DNA from: Erythrobacter sp. UBA2510
Lineage (GTDB): Bacteria > Pseudomonadota > Alphaproteobacteria > Sphingomonadales > Sphingomonadaceae
Assembly (NCBI GenBank): GCA_002341345.1
Contig: DDNW01000074.1
Coordinates: forward strand, 7,275-25,202
Length of the DNA: 17,928 nt
Reading direction: 5' to 3'
Shown: in pieces, positions 1 to 6,348 of the stretch
Position numbering within the stretch: the first letter of the stretch is position 1
Layout of the letters: each line of letters starts with the position of its first letter
Notes under the pieces: generated by a model
The model's input: the letters and a program-made list of their open reading frames with translations, nothing else
Told to the model about the DNA's origin: nothing
The model's database searches: none
Translations under genes and position numbers: made by a program

Positions 1-21
1 AACCAACTGAGCTACACCCGC
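1..21 (-). tRNA. tRNA gene, 5' end only (isotype not determinable)
   Basis: Read on the minus strand from base 21, the sequence begins GCGGGTG-TA-GCTC-AGTTGGTT. This is a 7-base acceptor strand, the T8-A9 pair and the D-stem/D-loop start of a canonical tRNA. The anticodon lies outside the window, so the isotype cannot be read. A strong promoter sits at the correct distance upstream (66-94), which supports a real gene. Confidence 0.85.
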
Positions 22-65
22 GCATCTTGCGCTAGCAACAGGTGTCGCACCGCTTGGGAAGCGCG

Positions 66-94
66 CCTCTAGGGCAGCGCAAATAGCGTGTCAA
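66..94 (-). promoter_or_regulatory. Sigma-70 type promoter of the minus-strand tRNA
   Basis: On the minus strand, TTGACA (94-89) is followed by a 17-base spacer and TAGAGG (71-66). The -35 box is perfect consensus and the spacing ideal. The expected start near base 59 leaves a leader of about 38 bases before the tRNA. The bases after the -10 box are CGCGC, a GC-rich discriminator of the kind found at stringently controlled stable-RNA promoters. Confidence 0.75.
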
Positions 95-125
95 CTAGCC
101 CGTGCCGCGGCCGTGCAGGATCATC

Positions 126-148
126 GGCCCGCACCGGAAAAGCGGGCC
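126..148 (-). terminator. Hairpin just after the bkd operon, possible terminator
   Basis: GGCCCGC (126-132) and GCGGGCC (142-148) form a perfect 7-bp stem with a 9-base loop, starting 10 bases past the stop of the E2 gene. No U-run follows on the minus strand, so this is at best a non-canonical terminator or 3'-end stabiliser. It also separates the operon from the tRNA promoter. Confidence 0.4.
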
Positions 149-158
149 AAATCGTCGC

Positions 159-1439
159 TTAGTCCGCCAGCAGCAGAACCGGCGTTTCGAGCAATTTCTT
201 CACCGCCTGGACGAAGGCCGCTGCATCATAGCCATCCACCACCCGGTGATCGCAGGAGATGGAGATGTTCATCAGCTTGCGCTTGGCGATTCTCTCCCCT
301 CCCATGCCGTCGGGCACGAACATCGGGCGCTCGACGATCCGGTTGGGGCCGATGATAGCCACTTCTGGCCGGTTGATGACCGGCGTGGTCGCTATGCCGC
401 CAAGGGGGCCGAGCGAGGTGATGGTGAGCGTCGAACCCGTCAATTCCTCGCGCGTGGCCGTTCCGCTGCGCGCCGCCTCTGCCAGAAGGGCAATTTCGGC
501 CGCCAGCTGCCACAAATTGCGCTTCTGGGCGTCGCGAATGACCGGCACCATCAGCCCGTCGTCGGTCATGGTCCCCATGCCCATATGAACGGCGCCATGG
601 CGGGTGACGACATTCGCCTCGTCGTCATAGCGCGCATTGATCATCGGAAATTCGGGCAGCGCGCGGCAGATCGCAGCGATCAGGAGCGGCAGCAGGGTCA
701 ATTTTGGCTTGGCGCCGCGATTGTCGTTGAGGTCGGCACGCAACTGTTCCAGATCGGTGACGTCACATTCCTCGACATAGGAGAAATGCGGGATGTGCCG
801 CTTGGATGCGGCCATGTTCTGCGCGATCCGCTTGCGCAGACCGATAACCTTGATCGTCTCGTCGGGCCGCGTGACACCTGCCGGAGTATAGCCGCCCGCA
901 GCGCCATAAGACAGAAACGCATCGAGATCGGCATGGCGAATACGCCCTTCGCTGGCTGGTCTTACCTCGCGAAGGTCGATTCCCAGCTCACGCGCCCGTT
1001 TGCGCACGGCGGGGCTGGCCAGGATTTTCGTATCGGCATCCGCTCGTGCTGGGCTTGCCGGGGAACGGCGGGCAATCTCAGCACTCGGGCGCCCTTCGAC
1101 AAGGTCAGGACGAACTGGGTCCTTTGGGGCTGCCGGAGGCTCGGGTACCACAGGCGCGGAAGGCGCAGCTGTCTCCGTCGTTTCGTCGACGTGCTCGCCA
1201 TCGGTCTCGATCACAACCAGCGGCGCACCGATGGCGACCATCTCGCCGACTTCGCCCGCGACCTCGACTACCTTGCCCGACACCGGGCTTTCCATCTCGA
1301 CCGTCGCCTTGTCGGTCATCATGTCGGCGAGCTGGTCATCCTCAGCGACAATGTCGCCCACAGCCACATGCCATTTGACGATCTCGGCCTCGGCAATGCC
1401 CTCACCGATATCAGGGAGCTTGAAGGTGAACCTGCCCAT
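159..1439 (-). CDS. bkdB: Dihydrolipoamide acyltransferase, E2 of branched-chain 2-oxo-acid dehydrogenase
   Basis: E2 core of the branched-chain alpha-keto acid dehydrogenase complex. It takes the acyl group produced by E1 on its lipoyl arm and passes it to CoA, in the cytoplasm, during valine/leucine/isoleucine breakdown. Protein of 426 aa. Residues 1-77 form a biotinyl-lipoyl domain with the lipoyl lysine in DKATVEMES (K44). A proline/alanine-rich linker follows, then an E3-binding domain near 131-167 (ASPAVRKRARELGID). The catalytic acyltransferase domain ends with HRVVDG (H398, D402), the active-site signature. Two in-frame ATGs lie side by side (1442 and 1439). GGAGG is 7 bases before the second, which I prefer. 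The stop of the E1-beta gene overlaps the start by one base, so the two are translationally coupled. Pyruvate or 2-oxoglutarate E2 are alternatives, but the E1 partners point to branched-chain acids. Confidence 0.93.
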   Translation of the reverse strand: MGRFTFKLPDIGEGIAEAEIVKWHVAVGDIVAEDDQLADMMTDKATVEMESPVSGKVVEVAGEVGEMVAIGAPLVVIETDGEHVDETTETAAPSAPVVPEPPAAPKDPVRPDLVEGRPSAEIARRSPASPARADADTKILASPAVRKRARELGIDLREVRPASEGRIRHADLDAFLSYGAAGGYTPAGVTRPDETIKVIGLRKRIAQNMAASKRHIPHFSYVEECDVTDLEQLRADLNDNRGAKPKLTLLPLLIAAICRALPEFPMINARYDDEANVVTRHGAVHMGMGTMTDDGLMVPVIRDAQKRNLWQLAAEIALLAEAARSGTATREELTGSTLTITSLGPLGGIATTPVINRPEVAIIGPNRIVERPMFVPDGMGGERIAKRKLMNISISCDHRVVDGYDAAAFVQAVKKLLETPVLLLAD

Positions 1440-2506
1440 CATGACGCCTCCAGCAGGCGGTCGATCGCCTCGCCGATGCGGACGGGCCCCGGAAAATAGG
1501 CCCATTCCAGGCTGTGCGGATAGGGCGTGTCGAAGCCGGTTACGCGCTCGACCGGGGCCTCGAGGTGGTAGAAGCACCGCTCCTGCACCAGCGCGACAAG
1601 TTCCGCACCAAAGCCGGAGGTGCGCGTCGCCTCGTGCACGACGAGACATTTGCCGGTCTTTTCCACTGACTTTTCCACAGCCTCGATATCGAGCGGGACG
1701 AGCGTGCGCAAATCGATGATCTCGGCATCGACGCCCTTCTCCCGCGCGACCGCCTCGGCGACATGGACCATCGTACCATAGGCCAGAATGGTCATCGCCG
1801 AGCCGCTCGAAACGGTTCGCGCCTTGCCCAGGGGGACCGTGTAATATCCCTCGGGTACCTGCGCGTCCTTATGGTCCTTCCATGGCCGCGTCGGGCGGTC
1901 GTAATAACCGTCGAACGGTCCGTTATAGATGCGTTTGGGCTCGAAGAAGATGCACGGGTCGTTATCCTCGATTGCCGCGATAAGCAGCCCCTTTGCATCA
2001 TGCGGTGTGCTCGGCACGATGGTCTTCAGGCCAGAGACATGGGTGAACAAAGCCTCAGGGCTCTGGCTATGCGTCTGGCCGCCGAAAATGCCGCCGCCAA
2101 ACGGCGCGCGGACGGTCATCGGCGCGATGAACTCAGCCGCCGAGCGATAGCGCAACCGCGCTGCCTCGCTGACCAGCTGGTCGAGGCCCGGATAGATGTA
2201 ATCAGCGAACTGGATTTCGGGTACTGGCCTCAGGCCATAGGCGCCCATCCCCACCGCCACGCCGATGATCCCGCATTCGGAAATGGGCGTGTCGAAGACC
2301 CGGGTCTTGCCGTACTTTTCCTGCAGCCCCGCCGTGCAGCGAAACACGCCGCCGAAAAAGCCGACATCCTCGCCCAAGACGATGACGTCAGGGTCACGTT
2401 CGAGCATGATGTCAAGCGCATCGTTGATGGCCTCGATCATGTTCATCGGGCGGCACTGCGCCTCGATCAGGCTTACCGGCTCGTCGTCGCACTCTATTCC
2501 GGCCAT
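1439..2506 (-). CDS. bkdA2: Branched-chain 2-oxo-acid dehydrogenase E1 beta subunit
   Basis: Beta chain of the thiamine-diphosphate-dependent E1 enzyme, which decarboxylates branched-chain 2-oxo acids and reductively acylates the lipoyl arm of E2. Protein of 355 aa with the transketolase-like pyrimidine-binding domain first (NMIEAINDALDIMLERD, then VLGEDVGFFGGVF) and a transketolase C-terminal domain. The family segments ECGIIGVAVGMGAYG, FADYIYPGLDQLVSEAA and GGQTHSQSPEALFTHVSGLK are all present. The start ATG at 2506 has AGGAGG 5 bases upstream. The family's usual N-terminus is closer to MNMIEAI, about 20 residues further in, so the extension may be lineage-specific. The start overlaps the end of the E1-alpha gene by 13 bases, as in a coupled operon. 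Confidence 0.94.
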   Translation of the reverse strand: MAGIECDDEPVSLIEAQCRPMNMIEAINDALDIMLERDPDVIVLGEDVGFFGGVFRCTAGLQEKYGKTRVFDTPISECGIIGVAVGMGAYGLRPVPEIQFADYIYPGLDQLVSEAARLRYRSAAEFIAPMTVRAPFGGGIFGGQTHSQSPEALFTHVSGLKTIVPSTPHDAKGLLIAAIEDNDPCIFFEPKRIYNGPFDGYYDRPTRPWKDHKDAQVPEGYYTVPLGKARTVSSGSAMTILAYGTMVHVAEAVAREKGVDAEIIDLRTLVPLDIEAVEKSVEKTGKCLVVHEATRTSGFGAELVALVQERCFYHLEAPVERVTGFDTPYPHSLEWAYFPGPVRIGEAIDRLLEAS

Positions 2507-3777
2507 TTGATCCTCCTCTCGCGGATCGCCTGCGCGCTCTGTTCCTCTAGGTGCCAGGGCAGGTCTTCGAACACGTCTTCGAACATCGTGTGGAAAGGAT
2601 GGTGGAGGCCATGACCGAGGATGCCGTTCTTCTCGGCCTCCTTGATCGCCGCCTTCACCTCGGCATCGACCGCCTCGTCCATCTGCTCGTGCTGCTGTTC
2701 CGACCATTCGCCAAGCGCAATCAGATGATCGCGCAGCCGGGTGATCGGATCGCCCAGCGGCCATTCCTCGCGCTCATGCGCGGATCGGTAGGCCGACGGG
2801 TCGTCCGAGGTCGAATGGCCTTCCGCGCGATACGTAAAGTACTCGATCAGCGTTGGTCCGTTGTTCGATCGCGCGCGGTCCGCCGCCCAGTCCTGCGCGG
2901 CATAGACCGCCAGCGGATCGTTGCCGTCCACCCGCAGGCCCGCGATGCCATAGCCGATGGCGCGCGCGGCAAAGGTCGTGCGCTCGGCCCCGGCAAAGCC
3001 CGAAAAGCTGGAAATCGCCCACTGGTTGTTGACCACGTTGACAATACACGGCGCATTGTAGACCGCCGCGAAGGTCAGCGCCGAGTGGAAGTCGCCCTCC
3101 GCCGTGCTGCCCTCGCCCACCCAGCTGGCAGCGATACGGCTGTCATGGCGGATCGCACTCGCCATCGCCCAACCCACCGCCTGCGGCAGCTGCGTCGCGA
3201 GATTGCCGCTGATCGAGAAGAAGGAATAAGCCCGCGACGAGTACATGATCGGCAGCTGGCGACCTTTCAGCTTGTCGCCGCGGTTCGAATAGATCTGGTT
3301 GATCATTTCGACGAGCGGGTAGTCGCGCGCGATCAGGATGCCCTGCTGGCGATAACTGGGGAACACCATGTCGTCGCTGGCCAGCGCGTGGGCGGCGGCG
3401 ACCGACACCGCCTCCTCGCCCGTGCTTTTCATATAAAAGCTGGTCTTGCCTTGCCGCTGGCTGCGATACATCCGGTTGTCGAACGCGCGGACGAGCGCCA
3501 TGTCGCGCAGCATGGCGCGCAAGGTATCGGGAGAGAGGCGCGGATTCCATGGCCCATGCGCCATGTCGTCCTCGCCCAGCACGCGGATCAGGTCCGTGCA
3601 CAGCGGGTTGGTTTCGGCAGCGGCGCAGGCCTCATCCGGACGTGGCTGTTCGCCCGCAATGCTGACGGCCATATCGGAAAAATCTACGGTGTCGCCCGGG
3701 CGATATTTCGGCTCGGGCACGTGCAGTTCGAGATGCGGGCGGTTGTGCTGCGCCGCATGTCCGCCTTGCTGGGCCAT
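2494..3777 (-). CDS. bkdA1: Branched-chain 2-oxo-acid dehydrogenase E1 alpha subunit
   Basis: Alpha chain of E1, carrying the thiamine diphosphate binding site. Protein of 427 aa, the first gene of the operon. The TPP motif runs from GEG (221-223) to NN (250-251), with the GEG variant typical of branched-chain E1-alpha. The loop HSTSDDPSAYR (321-331) is the characteristic phosphorylation-loop sequence of this family and separates it from pyruvate dehydrogenase E1. Start: an upstream in-frame TTG (3783) is only one base from the purine-rich GAGAGGGG, whereas the ATG at 3777 is 7 bases from it, so I use the ATG. Expression would start from the strong promoter at 3826-3854, giving a leader of about 42 bases. 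E3 (lipoamide dehydrogenase) is not encoded here and must be supplied from elsewhere. Confidence 0.95.
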   Translation of the reverse strand: MAQQGGHAAQHNRPHLELHVPEPKYRPGDTVDFSDMAVSIAGEQPRPDEACAAAETNPLCTDLIRVLGEDDMAHGPWNPRLSPDTLRAMLRDMALVRAFDNRMYRSQRQGKTSFYMKSTGEEAVSVAAAHALASDDMVFPSYRQQGILIARDYPLVEMINQIYSNRGDKLKGRQLPIMYSSRAYSFFSISGNLATQLPQAVGWAMASAIRHDSRIAASWVGEGSTAEGDFHSALTFAAVYNAPCIVNVVNNQWAISSFSGFAGAERTTFAARAIGYGIAGLRVDGNDPLAVYAAQDWAADRARSNNGPTLIEYFTYRAEGHSTSDDPSAYRSAHEREEWPLGDPITRLRDHLIALGEWSEQQHEQMDEAVDAEVKAAIKEAEKNGILGHGLHHPFHTMFEDVFEDLPWHLEEQSAQAIRERRIKWPE

Positions 3778-3825
3778 CGGCAATCCCCTCTCAACGGGAT
3801 AGAAATATTATTTTATAACACAGAT

Positions 3826-3854
3826 ATTATATTAGTTTCACTCGAAACCGTCAA
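3826..3854 (-). promoter_or_regulatory. Promoter of the bkd operon
   Basis: On the minus strand TTGACG (3854-3849) is separated by exactly 17 bases from TATAAT (3831-3826), almost full sigma-70 consensus. The predicted start is near 3819. The surrounding stretch 3800-3840 is unusually AT-rich for this GC-rich chromosome. Such a strong core promoter on a catabolic operon suggests that control comes from a repressor or other bound factor. Confidence 0.8.
3835..3848. promoter_or_regulatory. Inverted repeat in the bkd promoter spacer, candidate operator
   Basis: GTTTC-ACTC-GAAAC is a perfect 5-bp inverted repeat with a 4-base centre. It fills the spacer between the -35 and -10 boxes of the bkd promoter, where a bound dimer would block RNA polymerase. 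The binding protein is unknown and no regulator gene is adjacent in the window. Confidence 0.5.
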
Positions 3855-3856
3855 GG

Positions 3857-3884
3857 AGCCTAACGCGCGCTCCAGAAAGCCTAA
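3857..3884. promoter_or_regulatory. Paired direct repeat upstream of the bkd -35 box
   Basis: AGCCTAA occurs at 3857-3863 and again at 3878-3884 (TTAGGCT in the direction of transcription). The spacing is 21 bases, two helical turns, ending two bases upstream of the -35 box. This geometry fits a regulator binding one DNA face. The same stretch lies just after the thyA stop and holds a weak 5-bp stem (GCGCT 3867-3871 with AGCGC 3887-3891). Confidence 0.35.
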
Positions 3885-3901
3885 TCAGCGCCCCTGGCAG
3901 A

Positions 3902-4882
3902 TCAGACGGCGACCGGTGCCCTGATCGTGCTCTGCGGGGCATAATCGCTAACCTCGAAATCCTCGAAGCGATAGTCGAAGATCGATTTCGCATGCCTTGT
4001 AATGGCAAGTCTCGGATGGCCCGCAGGTTCCCGCGACAGCTGTTCATTCACCAGATCGGCGTGGTTGAGATAGAGATGCGTATCGCCGCCGGTCCAGATA
4101 AGTTCGCCCGGTTGCAAGCCCGTCTGATCGGCAATCATCCTTGTCAGCAGCGCCGCACCGAACAGGTTGAACGGCAGGCCCAGCGCCACGTCGCAGCTGC
4201 GCTGATATAGCAGGCAGTTGAGCCGCGCCTGACCGCTCTCCCCCGCGACATGGAACTGATAGGTCTTGTGGCAAGGCGGCAGCGCCATGCGATCGAGCTC
4301 GGCGACATTCCACCCTTCGATGATGTGGCGCCGGCTGCCCGGATTGCTTTTCAGGCTCTCGACCACCTGTGCGACCTGGTTGATGCCCGGTCCCATGGTA
4401 TATTTGCCATCGGGGCCGTATTGGTAGGTCGGCCAGTCGACCCATTGCTTGCCATAGACCGGACCAAGGTCGCCCCACAGACGGGCAAAACTCTCGTCAT
4501 CGACGATCCGCGCCTCAAACTCCTCCTGCGAAATATCCTCGCCGGTGGCCTGCCGGTATTTCTTGAGCGGCCAGTCGCTCCAGATCGTGACCCCCTGTTG
4601 CAGCAGGGGACGGATATTGGTCTCGCCGGTCAGGAACCACAGCATCTCGCGCGCGGCGGATTTCCAGAACACGCGCTTGGTCGTGAGCAGCGGCACCGCA
4701 CCATCCGCAAGGTCGAAACGCAGCATTGTTCCGAAGATCGAGCGCGTCCCCACGCCCGTCCGGTCGATCCGTTCATCCCCCTCCTCCCAGATGCGGCGCA
4801 TCAGGTCGAGATATTGCCATTCATAGTGGCGTTCGGGGCTGTCCGGCCGATTGCCGGGCGCATTGTCGGGTGGGCGATTCAT
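3902..4882 (-). CDS. thyA: Thymidylate synthase
   Basis: Converts dUMP to dTMP with 5,10-methylenetetrahydrofolate as methyl donor and reductant, in the cytoplasm. Protein of 326 aa. It has the dUMP phosphate-binding start RTGVGTRSIFG (41-51), the LWFLTGETN segment, the arginine pair in NPGSRRHIIEGWN (R184, R185), and the active-site cysteine in LPPCHK (C204), followed by QRSCDVALGLPFN. It is longer than the 264-residue E. coli enzyme. Part of the excess is an insertion before LGPVYGKQW of the type seen in Lactobacillus casei ThyA, and part is an extra N-terminal stretch. Two in-frame ATGs exist (4888, 4882). The second has the better-spaced GCGAG. The frame stays open further upstream into the tRNA, but that extension is not plausible. 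It is single and divergent from tRNA-Pro. Confidence 0.96.
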   Translation of the reverse strand: MNRPPDNAPGNRPDSPERHYEWQYLDLMRRIWEEGDERIDRTGVGTRSIFGTMLRFDLADGAVPLLTTKRVFWKSAAREMLWFLTGETNIRPLLQQGVTIWSDWPLKKYRQATGEDISQEEFEARIVDDESFARLWGDLGPVYGKQWVDWPTYQYGPDGKYTMGPGINQVAQVVESLKSNPGSRRHIIEGWNVAELDRMALPPCHKTYQFHVAGESGQARLNCLLYQRSCDVALGLPFNLFGAALLTRMIADQTGLQPGELIWTGGDTHLYLNHADLVNEQLSREPAGHPRLAITRHAKSIFDYRFEDFEVSDYAPQSTIRAPVAV

Positions 4883-4912
4883 CGGCATCTCGCTACCACT
4901 GCAAAAGGCCGC

Positions 4913-4941
4913 TTGCCAGTGCGCGCCGCCCTGCCTATAGG
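4913..4941 (+). promoter_or_regulatory. Promoter of tRNA-Pro
   Basis: TTGCCA (4913-4918), 17 bases, then TATAGG (4936-4941). The following bases CGCGCC form a GC-rich discriminator like that of the tRNA promoter at 66-94. A 7-bp inverted repeat (GCGCGCC 4921-4927, GGCGCGC 4940-4946) spans the -10 box. The predicted start near 4948 leaves about 34 bases before the tRNA. Confidence 0.6.
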
Positions 4942-4981
4942 CGCGCCTCTGCCGCACCCGCGCAAGCGGGCCCGCACCGGT

Positions 4982-5058
4982 CGGGGAGTAGCTCAGCCTG
5001 GTAGAGCACTGTCTTCGGGAGGCAGGGGCCGGAGGTTCGAATCCTCTCTCCCCGACCA
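4982..5058 (+). tRNA. tRNA-Pro (anticodon CGG)
   Basis: A full 77-base cloverleaf can be written. The acceptor CGGGGAG pairs with CTCCCCG, the D-stem is GCTC/GAGC, and the anticodon stem CTGTC/GGCAG encloses loop TTCGGGA with anticodon CGG. The T-arm is GGAGG-TTCGAAT-CCTCT, and the end is A73 plus an encoded CCA. The gene is the attachment site of the adjacent element: all but its first nine bases are duplicated at 10859. The 3' part of this intact copy should therefore have been supplied by the element at integration. Confidence 0.97.
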
Positions 5059-5059
5059 T
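4991..5059 (+). repeat. attL: 69-bp direct repeat (tRNA-Pro side)
   Basis: This segment, from the tRNA D-stem to one base beyond CCA, is identical over 69 bases to 10859-10927. Identity stops sharply on both sides (GTA versus CAG before, ACG versus TTA after). It lies within the functional tRNA and directly precedes the integrase gene. This is the standard arrangement of an element integrated at a tRNA 3' end. Confidence 0.95.
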
Positions 5060-5065
5060 ACGATT

Positions 5066-5074
5066 TGTCCTAGA
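5066..5074 (+). repeat. Inner inverted repeat, left end
   Basis: TGTCCTAGA here is the exact reverse complement of 10849-10857 at the other end of the element. It starts seven bases inside attL. A looser match continues on both sides (CCTG then GTAAC on the left; CCTG then TAAC on the right when read in reverse). It may be a core-flanking recombination site. Confidence 0.4.
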
Positions 5075-5152
5075 TTTCCTGCGTAACTTCAGAATCTTGT
5101 CTAAAATGACAGGGTTACGATAGTTCTACGCCAATCGCCCATTGGTTCGCTG

Positions 5153-5171
5153 CTGACACACTGGTGACACA
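5153..5171 (+). repeat. Left arm-type repeat, CTGACACACT-N3-GACACA
   Basis: Two TGACACA heptamers lie 11 bases apart (5154-5160, 5165-5171) directly before the integrase gene. The same 19-base unit, with three differing bases in the middle, is found at 10765-10783. Paired short repeats inside both ends of an integrated element are what integrase arm-binding sites look like. This copy also overlaps the likely integrase promoter/leader, so it could serve autoregulation. Confidence 0.55.
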
Positions 5172-5183
5172 GCGAGGTTGAAA

Positions 5184-6176
5184 ATGGCCACGATTACGCG
5201 ACGCAAGAACAGTTGGTTTGTCCAAGTTCGACGCAAGGGCTTCACGCCCAGATACCGTAGTTTTCAGAGCAAAGCTGAAGCTCAGGCGTGGGCGAGACAG
5301 CAGGAAATGAAAATTGACACTCGCGAAGCGCCAAAGGTGGCCGCTCAAGTCCTCCAATCCCCTCTCTCAAAGCTAATCGATCGATACAAACGGGAAATCT
5401 CACCGACAAAGCGAAGCTTCGATAGCGAGCGATTGCGATTGTCGAAGATGCAGCGCCATCCAATTTGTGACCTTGCGTTAAGAGAGGTCACGTCATCGGC
5501 AATCGCTTCTTATCGAGATGACAGACTAACAAGCGCAAAGGCTGGAACCGTTCGAAGAGAGCTGTCTTTGCTGCACCACATCTTTGATACCGCTCAGAAA
5601 CAATGGGGACTCAGCATCGGGCGCAATCCTGTTGATGATGTTTGCCAACCGGTCGTGCGGGACCACAGAGAAAAGCGGCTGCAACAAGGGGAAGAAGAAC
5701 GGCTGGTGACGGAACTATCTAAGTGTCGCAACCGTCACCTCTTACCCCTAGTGCTGTTCGCACTGGAAACAGCAATGCGGAGAGGCGAGCTACTGTCTTT
5801 GCAGTGGAGCAATGTCGATTTGGAACGCAGGACAGCTTTCCTGCCCGAGACAAAGAACGGATGGCATCGGACAGTCCCCCTGACCAGAGCAGCCGCTTCA
5901 ATTTTGGCGACAATTCCGGTGTCGGATGGGCCGGTTTTCGATGTTACCGTAGATTGCCTCAAAGCCGCATGGAAACGTGCGCGAGTAAGAGCTGGTGTGC
6001 CAGACTTACGGTTTCACGACCTGAGGCATGAAGCCGTCTCAAGGCTATTCGAATTGGGGCTGTCGGTTCCAGAGGTTGCTCTGATTTCGGGTCACAAAGA
6101 CCCTCGAATGCTGTTTCGATACACCCACCTGATGCCAGATCAGGTTAGAGACCGCCTCGATGCTCTCGGAAAATGA
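5184..6176 (+). CDS. int: Tyrosine recombinase / integrase
   Basis: Site-specific recombinase that would integrate and excise the element at tRNA-Pro by cutting and rejoining DNA through a phosphotyrosine intermediate. Protein of 330 aa. An N-terminal arm-binding-like segment (about 1-45, RRKNSWFVQVRRKGF) is followed by a SAM-like core-binding domain (about 55-160) and the catalytic domain. The visible catalytic residues are R199 (AMRRGELLSL), a lysine before GWHRTVPL, H278 and R281 in HDLRH, H304 in ISGHKD, and nucleophile Y313 in FRYTHL, so the site is complete. The ATG at 5184 has GAGG 7 bases upstream; an in-frame TTG at 5178 is too close to it. The 172 bases downstream to the primase gene hold no convincing gene, so no excisionase is visible. 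Confidence 0.96.
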   Translation: MATITRRKNSWFVQVRRKGFTPRYRSFQSKAEAQAWARQQEMKIDTREAPKVAAQVLQSPLSKLIDRYKREISPTKRSFDSERLRLSKMQRHPICDLALREVTSSAIASYRDDRLTSAKAGTVRRELSLLHHIFDTAQKQWGLSIGRNPVDDVCQPVVRDHREKRLQQGEEERLVTELSKCRNRHLLPLVLFALETAMRRGELLSLQWSNVDLERRTAFLPETKNGWHRTVPLTRAAASILATIPVSDGPVFDVTVDCLKAAWKRARVRAGVPDLRFHDLRHEAVSRLFELGLSVPEVALISGHKDPRMLFRYTHLMPDQVRDRLDALGK

Positions 6177-6348
6177 ATGCCACATTAACAGATATACTAG
6201 TAGGCGATGTTGCAAGATTCATCGCTGATTCAGCTTTGCCACTCTATATCGGCAAGCTTCGTTCGAAATTACGCGTCTCGAATCTCAATCTCCAATCTGA
6301 ATGTTTGTCGCGGCTCCAAAGGGCCGATCATCTTTTGGAGATTTGAGA

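Noticed and set aside
757..766. GTGACGTCAC palindrome
   Set aside because: It lies inside the E2 coding sequence. A 10-bp palindrome of this kind is expected by chance, and no regulatory context is present.
102..1499. Long plus-strand open frame over the E2 gene
   Set aside because: It is antisense to a gene with complete lipoyl, E3-binding and catalytic motifs. The long frame is a by-product of high GC, and its translation looks random and arginine/histidine-rich.
2551..3924. Plus-strand open frame over the E1-alpha gene
   Set aside because: It mirrors the bkdA1 gene and runs through its promoter. It has no ribosome site or recognisable domain.
5097..5125. TTGTCT ... GATAGT as an integrase promoter
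   Set aside because: The boxes are weak and the spacing not decisive, so I did not list it as a feature.
6301..6348. Earlier ATG start for the Prim-Pol/helicase
   Set aside because: No ribosome site precedes 6301, while GGAG is well placed for the ATG at 6349, where the family-like sequence begins.
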